64,000 nt of DNA from Leptidea sinapis. Taxonomy: Eukaryota; Arthropoda; Insecta; Lepidoptera; Pieridae. The notes below the pieces were generated by a model. It saw nothing but the letters and a program-made list of their open reading frames with translations. It did not search any database and was not told where the DNA came from. Shown in pieces: positions 34,324-45,000 of this stretch. The stretch covers positions 13,472,001 to 13,536,000 of the forward strand of contig NC_066270.1 in NCBI RefSeq assembly GCF_905404315.1, read 5' to 3'. The translations under genes were made by a program, and so were the position numbers. Each line of letters starts with the position of its first letter. The stretch's first letter is position 1.

Positions 34324-34577
34324 AAAGGATAAGTTGGTAGTAAGTCTAAGTTAGTAAGCACGCAATTAGATATCTATGTTAAATTGTTAATAAATACTTA
34401 CTAGTAAAAAATACTCCACCACCAATAAGATAATAAAAACTTCTATACACAAGTTATTAATAGGCACTGTAAGAAAATGTAATTATAAACTGTAATAACA
34501 CTCGACTCACGCGTGTTAGCTACCCCAAACCCTATCAATCTTCCAACCAGGTCATAAAATCCCAAAAAAAAAATACA

Positions 34578-34590
34578 CCGCGTGAACCAG
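34578..34590. repeat. Target-site duplication, 5' side of the I-like LINE
   Basis: CCGCGTGAACCAG, identical to 29301-29313; the element's first minus-strand base is 34577. Confidence 0.9.
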
Positions 34591-34932
34591 ATGTCAACAT
34601 ATCAATTGTCAGTTGTCACCTCAGTCAGATGTTTGTCAGTCTGTAGGGCTGTTCTAATTTAGATAATATTATGAAATGAGGAAGAAAGAGCTATAAAATA
34701 AAAATAAATACATACCTACGTGCTGTTGAAGTATTTTTAAATTACAATTTCGTAATTCCAAAATCTTTAATCTCATGTACGAAGTACTTAGGCTTAACAG
34801 AGAGTATTAATAAAATATGAAACATTATTGTGGTTCAAAGACATATGAATTACTTGATGTGTGTATGAATGTTACATAAATATTGAGTATCATTGATATT
34901 ACACCACAATAACTATAACTAAAGTAATTAGT
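34591..34932. other. Upstream region of UQCC1
   Basis: No TATA or ATCGAT element recognised before the start codon. With the I-like LINE removed, this region continues into 29300 and below. Confidence 0.45.
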
Positions 34933-37900
34933 ATGTATCGAGGAAGAATTTTTTCTCAGGTAAAAGATCTCTATTTTAACACTGTATCTAATCATTCATC
35001 AGGATACTCTAACACAAATAGTTCTATTATAGGTTTATCAGCATGCAAGAAGGCTACCATCTTTAAATATAAATAGCCTTAAAATTGATGCTGTTGAAAA
35101 AGCCAGTTTCTTGATAAGTCATAGACAACAAGGAACAATAGCAGTAGAGGAGAGTTATGTGAAGAGATTTATGAAGGCAGTTGGATTGATGGACCAGGAA
35201 AGAGCAGTAAGTAATTAATCATTAATAAAACTTAGAACATTTATATGTCTAGACTATGACACTTGTGAAAATGTAACAAAAAAAAATTTAGATCTCACCT
35301 CTATTTAGTGAAATTTCACATACACTATTGCAAAGTTTCATACAAATCGTGAGTGTAAGATGTTGCTTGTTGTTACACACACTAAACTAATATTTAGGCC
35401 TGTTTTTATCGGTTGTCTATCATGTCAAGAGACTATCTATATGTCTAAATTATCTAAGGATAAAAAATAGTAAGTAAAGTAATATACTACTGTCATAATG
35501 TACTTAATGGTTGTTGGCGGGTAATGAGGTTGTTGTATGGCGACCATGTTCCAGAAGACATAGTGTTGGTAGGCCCCCCTCAAGATGGACAGACAATCTG
35601 GTTGAGATCGCCGGGATAGGTTGGATGAGGGCAGTGCGGGACCAATTGTCATTGCAATCTTTGGGAGACACTTTTGTCCAGCAGTTGATGTATTCCGGCT
35701 GAAATGATGATGATGAAAAAATTATGATATGTTTTAATTTATTCGCTCAGAGTCTTCCATTGAGTGAAATATTTGTATTCTGTCTCCTTATACAATTTAA
35801 ATTAATATATTTCAGCGCTTAAAACTTACAGGGTTTTTCATATATGAATGTGTTCCTGTAAAAGTTTTATATGAAGAATGGTTTGAGGTGCTAGAACTGC
35901 CTGATACTTTTGCATCATGGTTTATCGTCACAGAACTCCATGTATGGTTGTTACTTGTACGTTACATGGCGGAAGATGTTATTACCACTGGTGGAAAAAA
36001 TAAAATCCACAAAGGGGATGGACATTTTGTGAGGAATTGTATTATTGAAGCCCTCTGGGCTGACGTGGGGAACCGGATTAAATTCTTAGAGGTACATGTA
36101 TATATTTTTTGTTTTTGTTGATAAATCTGAAAATATTTGACTAAAATAATGTTTAATTTTACAGGGTGCTAATCCTACTATAGCAAGGAAACAAGTAACT
36201 GAATTATCCGAACAGTTTCAAGCAGCTCTAGTTGGGTATGATGAAGGAATTGATGATGATAAAGTGTTGGCAGCAGCAGTCTGGAGGAGATTTTATTCAT
36301 TATCTGAAGATACCAATCCAGAGCATGTTGAAAAGATTGTTAACTTCATAAGGCATCAGGTATGATGATGAGCATAAAAAAAACTATGTTTAAAAAAACC
36401 GAGTACAAAAACTGAAATGTATCAAATAACAAAATATTTAATTTAATACACCTCTTATGCAATTGCAAACCTTTACCTTTAGAATTAATAAAATACTATT
36501 ATTTTTATATGCTACATATGAGAGGTGTATTAAATTAAATTTTTAGTTATTTGATAGTTTCAGTTTTTGAATTCGGTTTTTCTAAACGTAGTTTCATCAA
36601 TCTGAATGAAAACTCCAAAAAAATGCCGTACACAGAAAACAATTATGTCATCCAGGTAGACAAAAATTTCATATAAATGTTTATAAAATGAGAACGACTG
36701 GGCCAAATTATGTAAAATTTTTATGGCATCTATTTCGCAGCATACAAAATAAGAATTACGTAAATCGGATCATAAATGTCAGAGTAATCATGTCTAAACC
36801 TTTCTTTTGAATCAATTATCTAAGTGTCTTGATATAACTCATAATATAGTGTGAACTAAATTTTCTAGGGATTGTTAATGTGTTCCTGTAATTATGAGTA
36901 TAACTGAACAAACTGTTCAGTAATAATCCATGACATCTTGCTTGAAAGATACGCAAGGGGTTAGGGGGAAGGCACATAATTTCATGGTATCTGTTTTGCA
37001 AACTGACCAATTTAGAATAGTTGTCACTATGGTTATATGATTAAAGGAGTTGCTCTACTGATCCTGGCAATTAAGGATGTGTTCCGATATGCACTGCGAG
37101 CACTGCACAGTACTATCACTGTAGAAAAATTCGTTCCGTTATGGACTGCCAGTATACTGCCGCAGTACCCTAGGGAAATATATGACGTCATAATTCGCCG
37201 CCATATTCTACTGTGAGTACTGGCGTAAGGTAAGATAAGGTAAGATCGAGGTAAGATACTCGCAGTACTTTGATCATGTGATAAGTCGAAGCCACTCGAG
37301 TGCCCAACTTTTACGCCAAATATTTTTAGTTTGACAGTACTCCAGCATCAGTTTTTTTAATGAACTAGAAAACTTGAATACACTCATTTGAATGCTGCTT
37401 CAAAAAATGCGGCAGACAGTATACGGGATTGCGTTCCGTTTTAAACAGTAACCAGTATAACTGGCTATAAAGGAACGGCTTCACAGTATGCTAAATTGAC
37501 GTCACACTGTACAGTGGTCGCAGTGCATATCGGAACATACCCTAAAGAATTTGAAAACTGAAATCTGTACTCTATTGGTTACTAGTTGTCAACCGACACC
37601 AAACATAAGCAGGAGGTTAGGCAGTTAGAATATTTTTAATAACAATATAAAAATTGTACATTTTAAATTTGCCCTCTTTCTTCTTCCTATCCTATGCCTG
37701 TGTTGGATGTCTCTAACTTGCTGTATACATGGGTTATGCATATCTCTTTTGGGAAATTGGTGACCAGTGCTGGACTTCTATTGAGTCCTCTTTTGAGAAG
37801 GTTGCGGAATGGGGTGAATTGGACCTTTACCAATTCAAGATGACTCATGTTTACGCGTAAATATCTTCTCTTCTTGATCTTCACACGGGCGGTCCTCAAG

Positions 37901-38950
37901 TCAACGTCGAATCGAAGGTCTCTGCCTTCTTTTCCAAGTGACCACGGAACTGAACTTAGCTCGATTTATCAAAGTCGAGTATGCCGATATAAGCTATAGC
38001 AGTTAGAGGAGTCATCTTGAATCAAGGGTAGACTTTTTAGCGGTAAAAGCATAATCTATGGTTAAAATAGACTTAATGTTGCGGGCCCCAGTCTGATACT
38101 GCATAGCATAGTCTCGATTTCATCAAGTTTGTTGCGGTTCTCTTCCACACTATCCCGATTGGGAGTGTTCTGAAGAACATTTTGACTCCTACCACTGAGT
38201 TTCAACTATGTAAGATATGTCAAAAACGTGCGAGGCCTCTTCGCAACTCTCACCGTGATAATTGCGGTAGAGGACACAATGAAGCGACGTCTCTACGCAA
38301 TGTCATATTTAATTCAATTTGATTGTGTTGTATGACGCTAACGTAGTTCGCTACTTGACGCTTGCGAGATGTCATCGGTATTGGGGCCGCCTTTAAATTT
38401 CTTTTTAGTTAAATTATATTAATTCAATCTATTTCAAATTTCATTTTGTTTAGATTTGTGTTATACAGGGATTGTTACAAACCATCAAGTTAATCCTATT
38501 CTCATTTGCAACTGGCTAAGATAGAATTCCTGTGGGAGGGTCGTTTGCACAGGATGCCGGCTATATTATGGGTACTACAACCCCGCCTATATCTGACATG
38601 AAGCAGTAATGTGTAAGCATTATTGTGTTTCGGTCTGATGGGCGCCGTAGCTAGTGAAATTTCTGGGCAAATGGGACTTAACATCTTATGTCTCAAGGTA
38701 ACGAGCGCAATTATTGTACTGCCGCTCAGAATTTTTGGGTTTTTGCAGAATCCTGAGCGGCACTGCATTTTTATGGACAGGGCGTATTAATTACGATCAC
38801 ATCCTGCTCGTCTCGTCACTTGTCTTTAAAAAAGTATACTCGTATATGATTAATTTAATTTAATTTCAGATGTCGGTGTTAGACAAAATACCTTTTAAGG
38901 ATTTGAAGTGGAAGCCACAACTGAACTGGTTAAGTATACAAGATCATTAG
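34933..38950 (+). CDS. Uqcc1: Ubiquinol-cytochrome c reductase assembly factor 1 (UQCC1/Cbp3 family), 5 exons, 250 aa
   Basis: Coding exons 34933-34959, 35033-35206, 35816-36091, 36165-36359 and 38870-38950; all join in phase 0 (753 nt, TAG stop). The family binds newly made cytochrome b at mitochondrial ribosomes and helps build complex III. The N terminus (MYRGRIFSQ, VYQHARRLPS) is basic and plausible as a mitochondrial targeting sequence. The chaperone domain spans roughly residues 70-215: GFFIYECVPVKVLYEEWF, LPDTFASWFIVTELHVWLL, ALWADVGNRIKFLEGAN, AALVGYDEGIDDDKVLAAA and VWRRFYSL, closely following human UQCC1. The last exon encodes LKWKPQLNWLSIQDH. Intron 2 holds an RTE-like fragment; intron 4 (2.5 kb) holds two MITEs, LINE A pieces and a SINE. 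Confidence 0.93.
35505..35715 (+). mobile_element. RTE-like LINE 3' end in UQCC1 intron 2
   Basis: Contains GGTAGGCCCCCCTCAAGATG, AGATCGCCGGGATAGG, GATGAGGGCAGTGCGGGACC and a GTCCAGCAGTTGATG end with a GATGATGATGA tail. This is the familiar 3' end of lepidopteran RTE-type LINEs, recognised from memory. Confidence 0.65.
36381..36594. mobile_element. Foldback MITE with ~78-bp inverted arms, UQCC1 intron 4
   Basis: Left arm 36381-36459 and right arm about 36514-36594 are reverse complements at roughly 85% (shared blocks AAAAACTGAAA, TATCAAATAAC, TTTAATTTAATACACCTCT). The spacer is about 55 bp. Class unknown; the target duplication is unclear. Confidence 0.75.
37075..37542. mobile_element. PIF/Harbinger-like MITE, 468 bp, flanked by TAA
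   Basis: Inverted ends share TGTTCCGATATGCACTGCGA and begin GGATG / GGGTA; over 33 terminal bases they differ at about 5 positions. Both flanks carry TAA (37072-37074 and 37543-37545), the 3-bp target usual for PIF/Harbinger. No coding capacity. Confidence 0.8.
37685..38300. mobile_element. Mosaic of LINE A/A2 fragments in alternating orientation
   Basis: Plus 37690-37865 (TATTGAGTCCTCTTTTGAGA, GTTGCGGAATGGGGTGAATT); minus 37915-38060 (CCAAGTGACCACGGAACTGA); plus about 38140-38225 (TTGGGAGTGTTCTGAAGAAC); minus 38226-38300 (AATGAAGCGACGTCTCTACG). Each matches a different stretch of LINE A between positions 2510 and 3170. Confidence 0.65.
38530..38832 (+). mobile_element. SINE-like element, UQCC1 intron 4
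   Basis: Plus orientation: GGATGCCGGCTATATTATGG, GCGCCGTAGCTAGTGAAATT, CTTATGTCTCAAGGTAACGA, hairpin at 38720-38762, and tail CCTGCTCGTCTCGTCACTTG before an A-run at 38827. It ends 37 bp before the last UQCC1 exon. Confidence 0.82.
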
Positions 38951-39009
38951 TAGCTATATATGTAGATATTATAATAACTTTAGTTCGTTTGTGAAAAGTT
39001 CTATCAGAA

Positions 39010-39015
39010 AATAAA
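39010..39015 (+). terminator. Poly(A) signal of UQCC1
   Basis: AATAAA 59 bases after the UQCC1 stop, overlapping a second copy at 39015-39020. Confidence 0.7.
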
Positions 39016-39039
39016 ATAAAAATATGAATACTGATAAGT

Positions 39040-39045
39040 TTTATT
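39040..39045 (-). terminator. Poly(A) signal of acid sphingomyelinase, overlapping its stop codon
   Basis: On the minus strand the stop TAA (39047-39045) provides the first A of AATAAA (39045-39040). The 3' UTR must therefore be very short unless another signal is used. Confidence 0.6.
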
Positions 39046-42000
39046 TAAGGAAACAATAGACTCCGCAGTTCCTCACACCTTTCACGTTCCCATAGTACCG
39101 TAACTACAACTTTACACAAATTATCAATTTTACAATAGTCATTGCAATATGGCCATCTTGTATCGCTTAGTTTTGAAAAGAACGCTGAGTAAAGATCCAA
39201 TAGGGGTCTTTGATCTGTCACCATAGAATACACTAAGTTGCTCATTGTGGCGGGTTTCAAATCTTGAATACCGAATGTATTTTTCACGTCATAGAGCTCG
39301 AACCAATGTGGACGTCTATTCGGTGTTAAGTTTGCTTCAGTCAAATTGTAAATATAGTTGATAATGTTTGTAGGTTCCTGAAAAAACAAATGTATTATTT
39401 CAAAGCCCAGTTCAGATTCATGTTAAGTGGTCTTGTCATATAAGGAAAAAGCTATTTACAAAAGAATTGGAAATCTGTATGTTAATTGTTTAATTATGTT
39501 ATTAAACCATAGAGATAGGAGATATATATATTGTTATACTGGTAAATACAAAATCGACATATACACTCATTGACTTATAGTGAAAAAACTAGTCTCACAA
39601 TCACGTTCAAAAATTGTCCGATGCAAAAATCTGCCTACGCGTTTATTAGGCAGACTTTTCGTTCAAATCTGTTTCGACCGCGCTTTGAATATAACGCCAC
39701 GCAATGAGAAAATTTTATTAAGAAAATTGTGTAACTTACTTGACGTTTTTAATTATTTTGCTAACTAATTACATTAAAATTACTAAAACAAAATGTACAA
39801 ACGGACGCGAACATTTAAGAAACTCGTAGTCAGCTTGTTACTAGGCGTTTGTATATTTTATTTTTTCTTAATTTTACTATATCCCCCACGAGACAGGCAA
39901 AGCCTAATGTGGAGGTCAGCATAAAATGTTACTGTGTACATGTAAAGTGCGGAATGTACTTACATAAGTAGTGGAATCAAATCTGGCGATTTTGTAATTT
40001 GGGTTATAGTTGGTGTATGCAGTAAGACTGCCAGCCCCCCACGCTATACTGACAGGCGTTTCACGGTCTTGGCCGCTGTAAAATATTTTAAATTCGTCCG
40101 AATGTGTGTGTCCATTGAATTCAGCCGCTATAGTAGACGCAAATCTGTAATAAACATAGGCGTTAGACAATCAAAGATATTATGTCTAAAAGAACTACTT
40201 AATGGATACGTCTAGATAGTATTGTTTTTTATTTATTTATTTATTTTATTAGAAAAACACAAACAGATTTACAAATACATGTGTAGACAATAAGTTATAA
40301 GAATTATAAGACATGTATTCTAAACCACGTGTTCCGCTGATTTTTAACAATATTGCGTTATCAACGCTTAATACTACTAGTGCTTAAAAATTAAGATTAA
40401 AAATAATATTTATAAGTAATAGTTAAAGTGACATATATACATATAAAATATTTAAAAAATAAAATAAAAATAATATAATCAAAGATATATAATAATATAT
40501 ACCTATACATATTATAGTAATACACTAAAATATATATATTAATACCTACTATCTATATTATACACATTTACCTATATATATATATACATATATACACATT
40601 TTAGGAGCCTGTATTCTATGTGTAGTTTATATTTAAATTTTGTATTCGTCTTCTTGCTTCTTTCTTAATATACTTATAACCTGGGATTTAAATGTGGACT
40701 TCTGTTACGTGTTAGGGTTCGGGGAGAAAGACCTGCTGACTCTTGAAGGCGTTATTCACTAGCCCTAGGTCCAACACAAAGCACTAGGTCCAAACACTAA
40801 CGATGTCCTAGGTCGTAGCCAAGTCGTAGGTTTCACTGGTATCACTCTTGTTCACTAGTTTTCACTTCGAAGACGCCTCGAATATAGCGTAAACTGAACT
40901 GAACCGGCTCGCCTCCCTGCGGCTATTTATATGGGCCGAGACGAGACCAGACCATTCCAGAAAGTTTCTGGAACGTACCTGAGTAGTGCGCACGTGATCG
41001 ACCGGATTGGGTGATATATATGATGATGAGAGCCACTCGAATTGTCGGGGATCCAGTACTCTGTCAAATTTTCCATCACTTTCACTATTCACCTAGCAAC
41101 CAAATCTCTATAAAGCGCATAGTAATATGTTCTCTAAAAACTTATTTGACACCACGTCAGTGGTAAACAAACGAATATAAGAATGAATTTTGTGTTGGTA
41201 TTCTTAGAAATAAGAAATGTTAGTACGTCAATTTTTATATCAGTTAGAACAAAAATACTGCAAACAAGACTTGGACACAGAAATAAAACACGCAATCTTT
41301 ACTTTCAAGGTGTACCTGCTTTTATATAATTTATTTATTTACTCATACTATGCCTGCGATATTACTTTTTGATTTAGGAAACAATCTGACTATCAGAAAT
41401 TAGAAAAACAGAGTTAAATGTAATGTGTAATACTATGACTAAAAACGAGACATAATTTATGTTAGCTGGTATCCCCCGTAACTGCACACACACAACCTGA
41501 AAGGCGCTTCACTTGTTAATATCACGGTGCAGTCCTGCTTTTTTTACTCGTCCGTGCAGTCACCCAGATTTTTACTGTGGCATAAGAAGGAGAACATTCA
41601 CCCAAAATATTCTTTTACTCGTCATGGATATCTTTCCCCTTCATGCCCTTCACATGAAGAAACTTTATCAGCGCTCTTTGTTCAATTTTATCCATTTTAA
41701 AAACAGAAATATATTTTCGACAGTGACAAAAAGTTATTTTCACGCCACCAAATTCAAATATAGAACACAGGTGGCCAGAGAAAAGAATTTAAAAATGACA
41801 TATATATTTTTTTAATTTTAACTTTTTAAATAGCAGTGGTTAGTTACTTATCATGCCGCCCTCGTAAATTATATTTATTTTTCTTAATGATACCACAGAC
41901 TGAGGCCCTGAGCCTATTTTATTATAAATTTTATTGTTCGATTGCATATATTAAAATAAAAAAAGCCTGCTGAGTTCCTTGAGCCCGTTCTTCTCAGGTC

Positions 42001-45000
42001 TGAGGCATACTTATCCGCATGGGTGGTAGTTTTTGACGTTCAATAAGTGAATTTAAATGCTATTTTGAATTTAAATATTGCCGACACACACGATAAAAGA
42101 ATCCCCCACTGTTAGCTATTAAAATGAATGTTGTCCTAAAGGAACTTACCTATTGACAATCCTATTATACTCTCTCGTCCACGTGTAAATAAGGTCATGA
42201 GTCCCGGGAGAGATGTGCGTCAGAATGTGGACCTTCTCTCCGGCTTGCTCGGCCTTGTGCAGTTCACTCACGAGCCAGTCCAAGTGGGTTTTAGCATCTA
42301 AGGGGTCATACACTAGCCACCTGAAATATTTGTATGTTTTGAATAGGTATTGACTTTGTTAAACTATATTTAAATAAATAATCACGTGACACGAATCTTA
42401 AAAAACTTTAATTCTTGTATTTTTAGATGTAAAATATGGCTGTAGGGAATTGATTTTAAATTCAAAATACACCCAGACACTAGTGTATTATTTGGCTTTG
42501 TCGTGCTAATGTTTAGGTCTTAGATCGTTTATGCGTCTAGAATCTAGACAGACTGTGACAATTGTGAAAACGTCGAAAAAAATAATGTTGACAGTTAACC
42601 TCTAATTTGAGCAATGCACGCACAGTTACACAAAGTGACATTCAAATCGCGAGTGTAAGACGTAGCTTGTCACGCATTTAAGTCATAAACCTGGCCTATT
42701 TTTATCGGTTGTCTAGCAGCAAGTAGATCTCTACCTAGACGTATAAATTATCTAAGTTTGTACCTATATATTAAATTTATTATAGATATTTTTATATTGT
42801 ACCAGTTATGCCTGTATGCTACGTTGTTGTTTAAAGAAATAACTCGCAGGCCGGGCCGTAGCAATTGTGAAAATCCGCCTCGAATTCGAACTGATTCCTT
42901 CGCCTCGTCACTCAGATAGAAGTCCCATTTCATAGCCAATGCGTCGTAAAGCCATGTCGTGTTCAGGTATTGCCCGGTCACATGTATTGGAGCAAATCTA
43001 GTCAAGATGAAATGTTATTAAATCATTATGTCTGATTATGTATTACAACTAGCCGTCCCCGCCCGCTTCGCTGGGCGAATTTTAAAAGGAAGGAACGTTG
43101 AAATTCGAAAAATAAGTAGATAATATAAACCATCTAGGAAAAATTTAGCATTGAATGGTGGTAGTTTCATGTCGATACGATCAGTGGTTTAGGCGTGAGC
43201 TAGAGCTTCAAACAAAGACCATTTTCCTTGTATACCTATCTAAGATAGACAAAGTAAGTACTTCATTTAAGGCAAGCTTGTATTAAGACTGACGTCTATG
43301 TAGCTGAGACTTACGTAAAAATTTGCCGAGTTTGATAAAACGTAAACTTCACTGTTGCATTGGGCTGTCTGCCACTCCTACATGAGATGAGTTTCGGGAA
43401 TCGGATCACTCAAGTGACGGTTAGTTAGCCCTTGGCTTTATCCTGACAACACATTCCTTAAAGCCAACAACACAATACAAGTAATAGAACAGTAGCGTAA
43501 CTCAGCGGTCTCCTTGAAATTTATACCTACGTCTGGATGGACCGCTAGGGTTGGTAAATACAAGAAGATTGACTACGCGGACGGCGACCCACCCCAGCGC
43601 AGTACGGCGTGGCACTCAATAGTTCAAGATTGCTTAGCAGCCGTATAAATCGTATGTATGAGTGCGTGCGTTGATTCGGGCGCTCTAGTATGAAGATAAA
43701 GTACTGTTCTATTACTGTATTCTGCCGACAATGACTGCGTTGCATGAGGTCAAATGGTTAGAGATAATATAGGATGTAGGCTAGACTTAAGATTAGAGCC
43801 ATAGTCTCGGTATATGTAGCGGAACCGGTGTTTTATACATCGCTAGTTTGTGGGATTCGTTTAGTGAGTATGATAAAACCTGGTGATCCATTATAGGCCA
43901 TCCATAAATTACGTCACGCGTTAAGGGGAAGAGAGAGACGTTGTGTGATATTTTGTGACAATGGGCGGGGAGATGTCCTAAATGGGCAAATTTTGCAGTG
44001 GTGTTTTAATTGCATAAATTCCTAAATGTTAAATTGCAAAATATGTGGCATCACACTAGGCTTCCTTTGTCGTATCCCCTCGATTCGAGATCACTCCTCT
44101 AACTGCGACAGCCTGTATTGGCATACTTGGCGTCGATATATCGAGCGACGTTCAGTTCCGTGGTCACTTGGAAGAGAAGGACAAACTGGCCTCTAAAAGG
44201 CTTGGTGTACTCAGTAAGGCGAGACTTCACTAAAAGCCACCGCCTGCAACTTTATAACGCTTAAATTCGGCCTCACATGGAGTACTGTTCTTACCTCTGG
44301 GCGGGTGTTCCCCAGTACCAGCTTCTTCCATTTGACCGAATACAACGAAGAGCGGTTCGAATCATCGACGATCAAGATTCTTTGGCATTGCGTAGAGATA
44401 TGGGTTCTCTCTGCATCTTCTACCGCATTTATCACGAGGAGTGCTCAGAGGAGCTGTTCGGGTTGATTCCAGCAGCCGATTTCCACCACCACCGGCCATT
44501 ACGTGAAAAGTACCACCCGTACCACGTAGGCGTCTGGCATTCCACAACCGCGCGTTTTGTTAGAAATTTCTTGCCTCGCACAGCCACTTTGTGTAATCAA
44601 TTAGCGGCTGCGGTTTTCCCGAACAGATACGACTTAGGGACCTTCAAGAAAAAAGCATACCTTAATGGCCGGCAACGAATTTCTTGACACACCTGTTGTT
44701 GCGGATGTCCATGGGCGGTGTCCTCACCTCTCACCATCCCGTGAGCCTCTTGCCCGTTTGCCCCCTCTTATATAAAAAAAGATAGGGTGCCAAATGTTAC
44801 CACCTGTGACAAGGAGTATGGCTAGGGGTTATAAGATCATGTATATGCTTTTACAACAAGATCCCAGAAAATGTTCAAAACAAAAGTATAACGTTATTCA
44901 AAAGAACTGTTAAAAAACGTTTGTGTGGTAAAGGTTCCTATAACATAAATGACTTTCTTAATGATACCACAGATTGGGAATGGAGTGACCGCCCTCAGGC

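Larger units (their letters stand above)
29314..34577 (-). mobile_element. Full-length I-type LINE with RNase H, inactivated
   Basis: 5,264 bp between two identical 13-bp direct repeats. Minus-strand order: 5' leader, ORF1 (34323-32923, gag-like), ORF2 (33014-29575, EN-RT-RNase H) and a 3' end of short AATAG repeats. The two-ORF plan, the RNase H domain and a short tandem tail place it in the I group (I/Nimb-like). ORF1 is open; ORF2 has four frameshifts and an internal endonuclease deletion, so the copy is dead but structurally complete. Confidence 0.9.

Noticed and set aside
40200..40620. AT-rich, TATATA-rich stretch considered as an origin or matrix attachment region
   Set aside because: Low-complexity intronic sequence; no testable motif seen.
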